Assembly (NCBI GenBank): GCA_003131985.1
Contig: PKWH01000064.1
Coordinates: 1-7,792 of the forward strand
From: Acidobacteriota bacterium
Lineage (GTDB): Bacteria > Acidobacteriota > Terriglobia > Acidiferrales > UBA7541
Reading direction: 5' to 3'
DNA: 7,792 nucleotides
In this document: positions 1 through 6,842 of the stretch, piece by piece
Layout of the letters: each line of letters begins with the position of its first letter
How positions within the stretch are numbered: the first letter of the stretch is position 1
The notes under the pieces: generated by a model
The model's database searches: none
Seen by the model: the letters and a program-made list of their open reading frames with translations, nothing else
Told to the model about the DNA's origin: nothing
Made by a program: the position numbers and the translations under genes

Positions 1-1965
1 GGCCGCTGGATGCGCCACTTCGAAACTCTCTTGCAAGGCATCGCGGCAGACTCGAACCAGATTGTAGATCTGCTTCCAATCCTGACCGATAACGAGCGTT
101 CCCAGATACTAGTTGGATGGAACGCCACCGCAGCAGAATATCCGCGGTCAAAATGCGTTCACCAGCTCATCGAAGATCAGTCTCTGCAATCGCCCGATGC
201 CATAGCGGTCGGATTCGAAGCGCAGACTCTCACCTATGCAGAACTTGATCGTCGCGCGAATCAGCTCGCGCGCTACTTGATCAAGCTCGGCATCAAGCCC
301 GGTGCGCTCATCGGAATTTCCGTTGACCGCTCACTTGAAATGATGGTCGGCCTGTTGGGGATTTGGAAAGCAGGCGCCGCCTATCTGCCTCTTGATCCAA
401 CTTATCCGGCGGAACGCCTGTCGTTCATCCTTGGTGAAGCCGCTGTGCCGCTGCTGTTGACTCAAGCCAAGCAAATGTCCGGTCTGCCCGAGGCGCGCGT
501 AGTCTGTTTGGATCGCGATTGGGGTCTTATCGCCCGCGAACAATCCACGAATCCTAATGTCGCTGTCAGCGCTGAAGCGCTTGCTTACACTATCTACACT
601 TCTGGCTCGACCGGTAAACCCAAGGGTGTCGAGGTCACGCATCAGAATGTAGTTAATCTCCTGAGCTCGATGGCCATGAAGCCTGGCCTGTCCGCGCGCG
701 ATCGCCTTCTAGCCGTCACCACGCTTTCCTTCGATATCGCCGGCCTCGAACTTTTCCTGCCGCTCGTCGTCGGCGCCCAAGTAGTCCTCGCCGGTAAAGA
801 GACCACCGTCGATGGGAGTTTGCTGCTCAAGCTTGCCTCCAGCTCAAGCGCTACGGTGATGCAGGCAACTCCAGCCACTTGGCGGCTCATGCTCGAAGCA
901 GGATGGAACGGCACGCCAACTCTGAAGATTCTTTGCGGCGGCGAAGCTCTCCCGCGCGAACTGGCGAACCAGCTCGTCGCTTGCGGAGAAGTCTGGAATA
1001 TGTACGGCCCCACGGAAACTACGATTTGGTCCGCGACGTCCCGCGTGGAATCCGGCGCGGGCCCCGTCACAATCGGGCCGCCGATCCAGAACACTCAATT
1101 TTATGTTTTAGACAAACAGAACCAGCCGCTGGGCATCGGCGTGCCGGGCGAACTTCACATCGGCGGCGACGGCGTGGCGCGCGGCTATTTCAAGCGTCCG
1201 GAGCTGACTGCCGAACGTTTTGTGCCCGATCCATTCAGCGCAACGCCGAATCAGAGGCTCTACAAAACCGGCGATCTCGTCCGTTACCGAACAAACGGTC
1301 ACCTTGAATTTCTCGGCCGCCTTGATAATCAAGTTAAAGTCCGCGGCTTCCGCATCGAACTGGGAGAAATCGAATCCGCGCTCGCAAAAGTTCCGGGAAT
1401 TCGCGAATCAGTCGTCCTTGCGCGCGAAGATGCGCCCGGTGTGAAACAGCTTGTTGCTTACATCGTTGCGGACGAATCGCGAAAACCAATCCCTGCAGAC
1501 ATGCGAAGTTTTGTCGGACGTTCGCTGCCGGATTACATGATTCCGTCCGTATTCGTTTTCCTGCCCGAAATGCCGCGCACGCCGAATGGAAAAATCGACC
1601 GTCAAGCGCTTCCCGCTCCGGATTCGGAGAACGTCGGCTCGCGACAGGCTTTCGTCGCGCCGCGAAATCCTCAAGAAGAGAAATTGGCGGCGATTTGCGC
1701 CGAGGTGCTGCATCTGGATCGCGTCAGCGTACTCGACAGTCTGTTCGACTTGGGCGCCGATTCCATTCACTTGTTTCAGATCATCGCCCGAGCCGGGCGT
1801 GCGGGCATCGTGATGTCTCCGCAGCACGTCCTGCGCTTGCAAACCGTGGCTGCAATTGCCGCTGAGGTCGATGTCACCGGCGCATCCGTGCGCGGCGATT
1901 CAGAAATCAAACGTGCTCCGCGCGAACAATATCGCATGCACCCTGCCACCACTCGCTCGATATAG
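1..1965 (+). CDS. Non-ribosomal peptide synthetase, C-terminal part (C-domain tail, adenylation, carrier); 5' end outside window
   Basis: End of a modular NRPS subunit. The frame is open from base 1, and the first residues (GRWMRHFETLLQGI) are the usual end of a condensation domain, so the ATG at 10 is not the start. The adenylation domain is complete: A1 LTYAEL (229-246), A2 KAGAAYLPLD, A3 YTSGSTGKPKG (595-627), A4 SFDIAGLE, A5 NMYGPTE (997-1017), A6 GELHIGGDGVARGY, A7 YKTGDL, A8 GRLDNQVKVRGFRIELGE, A9 LPDYMIP, and A10 NGKIDR (1585-1602) with the catalytic Lys. By hand alignment to GrsA the specificity code reads D-I-L-Q-L-G-M-I-W-K, close to known glycine codes. A carrier domain follows (LFDLGADSIH); its phosphopantetheine Ser codon is 1762-1764. 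About 40 residues then lead to the stop, with no thioesterase, reductase or epimerase domain. All core motifs look intact. NRPS assignment is certain; the glycine call is moderate. Confidence 0.96.
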   Translation, partial: GRWMRHFETLLQGIAADSNQIVDLLPILTDNERSQILVGWNATAAEYPRSKCVHQLIEDQSLQSPDAIAVGFEAQTLTYAELDRRANQLARYLIKLGIKPGALIGISVDRSLEMMVGLLGIWKAGAAYLPLDPTYPAERLSFILGEAAVPLLLTQAKQMSGLPEARVVCLDRDWGLIAREQSTNPNVAVSAEALAYTIYTSGSTGKPKGVEVTHQNVVNLLSSMAMKPGLSARDRLLAVTTLSFDIAGLELFLPLVVGAQVVLAGKETTVDGSLLLKLASSSSATVMQATPATWRLMLEAGWNGTPTLKILCGGEALPRELANQLVACGEVWNMYGPTETTIWSATSRVESGAGPVTIGPPIQNTQFYVLDKQNQPLGIGVPGELHIGGDGVARGYFKRPELTAERFVPDPFSATPNQRLYKTGDLVRYRTNGHLEFLGRLDNQVKVRGFRIELGEIESALAKVPGIRESVVLAREDAPGVKQLVAYIVADESRKPIPADMRSFVGRSLPDYMIPSVFVFLPEMPRTPNGKIDRQALPAPDSENVGSRQAFVAPRNPQEEKLAAICAEVLHLDRVSVLDSLFDLGADSIHLFQIIARAGRAGIVMSPQHVLRLQTVAAIAAEVDVTGASVRGDSEIKRAPREQYRMHPATTRSI

Positions 1966-1967
1966 CC

Positions 1968-3488
1968 ATGGAAACAAGAAACAACCCGTCCACGGTTTCT
2001 ACGCCTGTCCTTGAACGCCTGGGCACTCTCGGCGAAGAGCAGTACTGTTTTCCTACGACGATTGCGCAACAGACGTTTTGGTTCCTGGATCAGCTCGAAC
2101 GCGGCAACCCTGCTTGGAACATTGCAGTTCGCTTTCGCCTTCGCGGTCGCCTGGATATTTCAACGCTGGAACGGGCGCTCAACGAAATCGTCAGTCGTCA
2201 CGAAGTTCTGCGTACTACCTTTTCGCTGATCGACGGGCAGCCCAGGCAAATCGTTCATGCCACCGCCGCGATCCCTTTGCCTGTGGACGATCTAAGCCGC
2301 CTGTCCCAAACGGAACGCGATGTGGAAGAGGAGCGCCTGTCGATCCAAGAAGGCGAACGCAGATTCGATCTGAAGCATGGACCGTTGATTCGCGCTCGGC
2401 TTTTGAAGCTTGCCGAGCAAGAGCACATGTTGCTCGTCACCATGCACCACATCGTTTCCGACGGCTGGTCTATCGGAATTTTCAGCGATGAAGTCGGCGC
2501 CCACTATGCCGCATTCGCGGAGAAGCGCCCCGCGGCAACGCACGAACTGCCCTTTCAATTCGCAGACTATACAATCTGGCAGAACGACCGCACCCAGAAG
2601 CCGGCGCTCGAGATTCATCGCGCCTATTGGAAGAATAAACTCGCAGCTTTGCCGCCTCTGGAAATCCCGCTGGACCATCCGCGTCCTGCGCTGAAGACAC
2701 ACAACGGTTACATCCTCTCCACCGCGCTCCCCGTTTCGTTGACGGACGCGCTCGTGGAATTCTCGAGCAAGCATGGATGCACCTTCTACACCACGGCGCT
2801 GTCGGTGTTGAAGATGCTGGTTCAGCATTACACCCTGCAAAACGACATTTACGTCGGAACCCTGCTCGCCGGCCGCGACCGCGTCGAGCTGGAACCGCTC
2901 ATCGGATTGTTCATCTCCACCGTCGTCCTGCGCACCGATCTTTCCGGCGATCCGACGTTTCCCGAATTGCTTGACCGCGTCAAAAAAACAGTCGAGGAAG
3001 GACTCGAACACCAGGATCTGCACTTCCAACAGGTTGTGGAGCTGCTCAGGCCCAAACGCGATCCGAGCCGGCCGGTCCTTTATGGAATTAATTTTATTTA
3101 TCAACGCGATTTCGTAAAGCCCGGCGAGTTTGCTGGGTTGACTATGACTCCCGTGCCCTCCAAATCTCCGGGAGCGATTTACGATATCAACTTTTTCATG
3201 GTTCAGAGGACCGATGGCTGGCGGTTTTCCTGCGAATACAACTACGATCTATACGACGCCGAATCCGTAAGTCGGATGCTTGGCCAGATGCGTAACTTGT
3301 TCGAGCAAATCGCAAAGAATTCCGACCGCAGGATTTCTGAGTTCACTTTTCCGGATGATGTCGGCGACCCCATCCCCGCATTTGCTCCGCACACCAAGCT
3401 GTCCTCTCCGCGCACACCGGCGACGCCAGATTTAAAAAGCGCTGCGAGTTCGATTGCGGATAAAAGTGTGAGGCAGCCACGGCGATGA
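1968..3488 (+). CDS. Free-standing NRPS condensation-domain protein
   Basis: A 506-residue protein made of a single condensation domain, which joins a carrier-bound acyl or peptidyl chain to an amine (or hydroxyl) acceptor in the cytoplasm. Motifs in order: C1 (TTIAQQTFWFLDQL, residues about 30-43), C2 (RHEVLRTTF), C3 HHIVSDG (residues 160-166, with catalytic His161 and structural Asp165), C4 (FADYTIW), C5 (IGLFISTVVLRTD), C6 (HQDLHFQQV) and C7 (KRDPSRPVLYGINF). The active site is intact and the motif style fits the LCL type. No adenylation or carrier domain follows. The last 45 or so residues form a Pro/Ser/Thr-rich, probably disordered tail. The ATG lies two bases after the upstream NRPS stop and no convincing Shine-Dalgarno sequence precedes it, which indicates translational coupling. 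It probably receives the chain from the preceding carrier domain. The acceptor is unknown: a free amine as for VibH, an alcohol, or another carrier encoded elsewhere. Confidence 0.93.
   Translation: METRNNPSTVSTPVLERLGTLGEEQYCFPTTIAQQTFWFLDQLERGNPAWNIAVRFRLRGRLDISTLERALNEIVSRHEVLRTTFSLIDGQPRQIVHATAAIPLPVDDLSRLSQTERDVEEERLSIQEGERRFDLKHGPLIRARLLKLAEQEHMLLVTMHHIVSDGWSIGIFSDEVGAHYAAFAEKRPAATHELPFQFADYTIWQNDRTQKPALEIHRAYWKNKLAALPPLEIPLDHPRPALKTHNGYILSTALPVSLTDALVEFSSKHGCTFYTTALSVLKMLVQHYTLQNDIYVGTLLAGRDRVELEPLIGLFISTVVLRTDLSGDPTFPELLDRVKKTVEEGLEHQDLHFQQVVELLRPKRDPSRPVLYGINFIYQRDFVKPGEFAGLTMTPVPSKSPGAIYDINFFMVQRTDGWRFSCEYNYDLYDAESVSRMLGQMRNLFEQIAKNSDRRISEFTFPDDVGDPIPAFAPHTKLSSPRTPATPDLKSAASSIADKSVRQPRR
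3470..3473 (+). promoter_or_regulatory. Ribosome binding site for the GT-C gene
   Basis: GAGG lies inside the end of the condensation-protein gene, 11 bases before the ATG at 3485. The spacing is a little long, so initiation probably relies partly on the ATGA stop/start overlap. Confidence 0.4.
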
Positions 3489-5827
3489 GTGTCGCTCTAA
3501 AAATCCTCGCACTCCTTCCCTTCATTGCCTACGCGGGACTATTTCGCATCTTTCGCTTGCGAGGAGAAGGCTGGCGAAGTGCCGCCTTGGGAGCGGCTAC
3601 TTGCTGGGGTGTCTTTGTTGCGCTGAGCACGGAAATACTAAGCGTTCCCAGACTGATTACTCGCCCTGCCCTCGCCGTGGCTTGGCTGTTGCTGGCTGTT
3701 GCTTCGTTCGCGTATGCAGCAAAGATTCGTGCGCACCGGCCAGCCAAACTAGAACGCGGCTCCGAACCAGGCACGACTGCTTTGGACAAGCTCGATTGGT
3801 TTCTCCTTTCTCTCACCGGACTCCTGATTGCTCTAGTCGGAATCACCGCCATCGTCAGCGCGCCAAACACATGGGACGCCATGGCGTACCACATGTCTCG
3901 CATCGCGCAGTGGATGACCAATCACGACGTCAATCTCTATCCCGCATTCTATTCCGTGCAACTGTTCCTTTCTCCTTGGGCCGAGTACGCCATGATGCAC
4001 CTTGACGTGCTCTACGGCGGGGACCGTCTCGTCAATCTGATCGAGTGGTTCAGCATGATCGGCAGCATCATTGGCGTCTCGCTGATTGCCCAACGGCTTG
4101 GTGCCGGAATCCGCGGCCAGATTCTTGCCGCGATTGCGTGTGCCACAATCCCTGCAGGCCTTCTCGAAGCTTCCGGCGCAATGAACACCTATGTGGCCGC
4201 GTTCTGGATCGTCGTCGCGGTGTACTACCTCCTGCGCTGGAACGAACGCCAATCCTGGCCCGTTGCCGTCGCAATTGGCTCGGCCCTCGGTCTCGCCATC
4301 ATGACCAAGGGGACAACCTACGTTTTTCTGCCCTGCGTTCTGCTGGCTTGCTGGTGGATCGGTTCAGCCGCTTCGCGCAAACTTTTGTTGTTGCGCGTTC
4401 CGGTGTTAGTGCTCGCGATCCTTGTGTTAAATGGCCCGCTGTTCGTCCGAAATTATAAGTTGAGCGGCTCTCCGCTCGGATTTGCCGCGCCTCTCGGCGA
4501 CGACACGTTGCGCCAGTATTCCAATAGCCGCTATTCCGCATCAATTACGTTTGCAAACGTCGTGAAAAACCTCTCGCTGCACGTCGTTACGCCCGTCGGT
4601 GCAGTGAATCATGAAGCCAGCAAGCTGGTTCTTGCTTCTCTTCGAGCGCTCCACATCGATCCGAACGATCAAGCCGACACCTACAGGGGCGGCTTCCATA
4701 TGAACGGTGTATCCAGCCATGAAGAGCGCGCCGGCAATCCGATTCAGTTGGCGCTGATCGTTGTTTCGATTCTTTTGCTCTTCAGCAAACGCATCGGCGA
4801 CCGCGTTCTGCGATTATTCGCGTTGGGTATCATCGGCTCCTTCGTGCTTTTTTGTGCTCTTGTGCGCTGGCAAGCCTGGAACGCTCGTTATCACCTTCCG
4901 CTTTTTCTGCTAGGCGTTGCTCTCGTGGGCGTCGTCCTGGAACGAAGCTGGCCTCGCGTCGCGCTCACTAGTGTGGCGTGCCTGCTCTTGTTGGCTGCTT
5001 TACCTTTTGTGCTATTGAATTCGCTAAGGCCCTTGGTGTCGGTGAAATCGCCAAGCATCTTCCGCCAATCTCGAACGGAAACTTATTTCGCCGATTCTCA
5101 TCGCTGGCAGCTCCACTCATATTCGGCCGCGGCAAACTTCGTGAAGGCGACCGGCTGCAACAGCGTAGGAGTAGATTCCTCTTTCGACGATTTTGACTAT
5201 CCTATGTTCGCATTACTCGGGGCCGGACACGGAGAGCGCAAGGTTCGATATTCGGAAGTGAAGAACCTCACTGCTGAATACGCGCGGCCTGACAGCGCCC
5301 CCGTGTGCGCAATCATCTGCCTCCGTTGTGCGAATTCACCAGCGAAGTGGGCGCAGTACAAGCAGGTTGGAGGCAAGGTCTCCGTCTTCGACGAGATTGC
5401 TGTTTTCAGCCCGAACGGAGACTTGCCGAATACCCAAACTTTCGAGCTGCCGGTAAATTACAATCCCGGACAAATCCTGCAAGAATTGGATCGTTACCGT
5501 GACTCTCCACCTTCCATTGACCTGAGTTCGACCGAAGATCGAGTCATCCGCGCGGGACATGACTATCCCGATGAACGAGAAGACCTGAAAGCGCGTTTGG
5601 ACGGCTTGTACACGGGAGGCTTGTCTCTTTGGAGGGTGAGAGATTCCGTCGATCCTTTGCGGCGGCGAGGCGAACCGATCGACCACTCAAAAATAGATCC
5701 GGTGCAATTAATAGGCGCCTCGGAAGTTATTCAAAATTGGTTTCAAACCGAGCCGGCGAAAGTGCGCGAGCTGAATGATTCGATCGATCGGCTGTATTCC
5801 ACGCACAGCGCGCAGCTGAACAAGTAG
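3485..5827 (+). CDS. GT-C (PMT/ArnT-like) membrane glycosyltransferase with extended C-terminal soluble region
   Basis: A 780-residue inner-membrane protein with about 13-14 hydrophobic segments (clearest near residues 3-21, 33-52, 61-80, 104-127, 186-251, 257-320, 419-460, 469-513). The first long loop carries APNTWDAMAYHMSRIAQW, with Asp131, Tyr135 and His136. In GT-C enzymes an Asp in this outward-facing loop is catalytic, and the following N..V.LYP stretch is also usual for PMT-like bacterial proteins. Such enzymes move a sugar from a polyprenyl-phosphate donor to an acceptor outside the inner membrane; donor and acceptor are unknown here. The region after the last membrane segment (about 515-780) is soluble. 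Its first half resembles the tail seen in related proteins; the final 125 residues, charged and probably helical, I do not recognise. The start overlaps the upstream stop as ATGA, and GAGG at 3470-3473 is a plausible ribosome site. The coupling suggests that it acts on the NRPS product. An uncharacterised membrane protein of the same fold without transferase activity is the alternative. Confidence 0.8.
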   Translation: MSVALKILALLPFIAYAGLFRIFRLRGEGWRSAALGAATCWGVFVALSTEILSVPRLITRPALAVAWLLLAVASFAYAAKIRAHRPAKLERGSEPGTTALDKLDWFLLSLTGLLIALVGITAIVSAPNTWDAMAYHMSRIAQWMTNHDVNLYPAFYSVQLFLSPWAEYAMMHLDVLYGGDRLVNLIEWFSMIGSIIGVSLIAQRLGAGIRGQILAAIACATIPAGLLEASGAMNTYVAAFWIVVAVYYLLRWNERQSWPVAVAIGSALGLAIMTKGTTYVFLPCVLLACWWIGSAASRKLLLLRVPVLVLAILVLNGPLFVRNYKLSGSPLGFAAPLGDDTLRQYSNSRYSASITFANVVKNLSLHVVTPVGAVNHEASKLVLASLRALHIDPNDQADTYRGGFHMNGVSSHEERAGNPIQLALIVVSILLLFSKRIGDRVLRLFALGIIGSFVLFCALVRWQAWNARYHLPLFLLGVALVGVVLERSWPRVALTSVACLLLLAALPFVLLNSLRPLVSVKSPSIFRQSRTETYFADSHRWQLHSYSAAANFVKATGCNSVGVDSSFDDFDYPMFALLGAGHGERKVRYSEVKNLTAEYARPDSAPVCAIICLRCANSPAKWAQYKQVGGKVSVFDEIAVFSPNGDLPNTQTFELPVNYNPGQILQELDRYRDSPPSIDLSSTEDRVIRAGHDYPDEREDLKARLDGLYTGGLSLWRVRDSVDPLRRRGEPIDHSKIDPVQLIGASEVIQNWFQTEPAKVRELNDSIDRLYSTHSAQLNK

Positions 5828-5891
5828 GCGAAGCCATTTTGTTTTTACGGGACTTAGCGATTTACTTGAAACAATTTAGGAGAAGAAAACA
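5828..5891 (+). promoter_or_regulatory. A+T-richer intergenic leader, possible weak promoter for the dioxygenase-like gene
   Basis: This 64-base gap is the only clear break among the plus-strand genes and is visibly richer in A and T than its surroundings. TTGTTT at 5839-5844 and TTTACT at 5861-5866, 16 bases apart, are a poor match to a sigma-70 type -35/-10 pair. No stem-loop followed by a T-run is seen, so read-through from the upstream operon remains likely. Confidence 0.2.
5878..5883 (+). promoter_or_regulatory. Strong ribosome binding site (AGGAGA)
   Basis: AGGAGA stands eight bases before the ATG at 5892. It decides that start over the in-frame ATG at residue 10. It is the best Shine-Dalgarno match of the plus-strand genes and indicates translation independent of the upstream coupled genes. 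Confidence 0.8.
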
Positions 5892-6755
5892 ATGCCAGAC
5901 ACAATCAAGCGAAATGTAATGGAAATCGACCGGCGCAGCAATCTTTCTTATGAGGACTTCAGGCGCGACTATTTGTTTCCGCATAAACCCGTGGTCCTCA
6001 GCGGCGCGCTGGATAAGTGGGCCGCAATGACGAAATGGACGCCGGATTACTTCAAGAAAAAGTATGGTTCGATGAAACTCACTATCGACGGGAAAGATTA
6101 TTCCATGGCTGATTTCATCGATCTGGTTAATTCCTCGACCGATGAAAATCCGGCGCCCTATCTGCGCAACGCCATCATCGACCGGTTCCAGCCGGAATTG
6201 CTCGCCGACATACAACCTTTGCCCAGCTATTTCTCGCCGAACTGGCTCACCGGCCCACTCTCGCAGTTGTTGCGCTCGCGGCTCCATGACGGCAGCCAGG
6301 AACTTTACATCGGAGGCAAGGGCGGAAAGTTCCCGTTCTTGCATTTCGACAGTTATCACACCCATGCGTTTATCAGCCAGATTTACGGCACCAAGGAATT
6401 CACGATATTCACCACGGACCAAACGCCGTTCATTTACGTCCGCCCCAATCAATACAACGCGTCGCAAATCCCGGACCTGGAAAAGCCTGACTACCAAAAA
6501 TTCCCCTTGTTCGCGCAGGCCAAGCCCATGCTCTTCAAACTCGAGCCGGGAGAAACTCTCTTCGTTCCGGGCGGCGTCTGGCACACGGCAAAGATGCTCT
6601 CGCCTTCGATTTCGGTTTCGGTGAATCGAGCCAACGCTTCGAATTGGAGCAGCCTCACACGTGACATGTACACAAAGGCTCCGCTACCCATGAAGCCGGT
6701 CGCGGCTGTTTACCTGACGGGTATGCGCGTGGTCCGCTCCCTGCGCGGTTCGTGA
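5892..6755 (+). CDS. Cupin-like (JmjC/cupin_8) Fe(II)/2-oxoglutarate-dependent oxygenase-like protein
   Basis: A 287-residue soluble protein of the cupin_8/JmjC type related to FIH-like hydroxylases. These enzymes use Fe(II), oxygen and 2-oxoglutarate to hydroxylate amino-acid or protein side chains. The N-terminus has the family's ERR-x(n)-F....Y...KPVVLSG pattern (residues about 12-38). The metal triad is intact: His151 and Asp153 in FLHFDSYHTH, and His231 in LFVPGGVWHTA. Lys168 in QIYGTKEFTIF matches the position of the 2-oxoglutarate-binding Lys in FIH. Extra histidines at 156 and 158 directly follow the H-x-D pair. There is no signal peptide or membrane segment. The start is fixed by AGGAGA eight bases upstream. 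Its place after the NRPS and GT-C genes, on the same strand, suggests tailoring of the peptide or of an amino-acid precursor; this is inference. A protein hydroxylase or a non-catalytic cupin is possible. Confidence 0.85.
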   Translation: MPDTIKRNVMEIDRRSNLSYEDFRRDYLFPHKPVVLSGALDKWAAMTKWTPDYFKKKYGSMKLTIDGKDYSMADFIDLVNSSTDENPAPYLRNAIIDRFQPELLADIQPLPSYFSPNWLTGPLSQLLRSRLHDGSQELYIGGKGGKFPFLHFDSYHTHAFISQIYGTKEFTIFTTDQTPFIYVRPNQYNASQIPDLEKPDYQKFPLFAQAKPMLFKLEPGETLFVPGGVWHTAKMLSPSISVSVNRANASNWSSLTRDMYTKAPLPMKPVAAVYLTGMRVVRSLRGS

Positions 6756-6768
6756 ACGCAGTTCCGCT

Positions 6769-6836
6769 GAATCGGTAGATGACGGTCGGGGATATGCCAA
6801 CTGCAATTCGTTGTTGCCATCATCCTCGGCCGATTC
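6769..6836. terminator. Possible weak bidirectional terminator between convergent genes
   Basis: The 87-base gap between the convergent genes holds an inverted repeat: GAATCGG at 6769-6775 and CCGATTC at 6830-6836, with further imperfect pairing inside (GATGA at 6778-6782 against CATCATC at 6820-6826). A T-rich run (TTTGTTTTT, near 6848-6856) follows on the plus strand, already inside the end of the opposite gene. The loop is long and the stem interrupted, so this is only a candidate. Confidence 0.2.
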
Positions 6837-6842
6837 GTCTCT

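Noticed and set aside
10..12. ATG at 10 as start of the NRPS gene
   Set aside because: The frame is open to base 1 and the residues on both sides match the end of a condensation domain, so the gene begins outside the window.
2982..2988. Run of seven A as a possible slippage or frameshift site
   Set aside because: It encodes Lys-Lys in the middle of an intact condensation domain and the frame continues normally. Nothing suggests programmed frameshifting.
2292..3104. Long open frame of 270 codons on the minus strand
   Set aside because: It lies wholly antisense to the condensation-protein gene, whose motifs C3 to C7 are clear there. Its translation is rich in Arg, Gln and Val without any family motif, as expected of a mirror of a GC-biased gene.
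5862..6584. Minus-strand open frame of 240 codons opposite the oxygenase-like gene
   Set aside because: The plus strand has a strong ribosome site and the complete metal motif. The antisense translation shows no recognisable domain.
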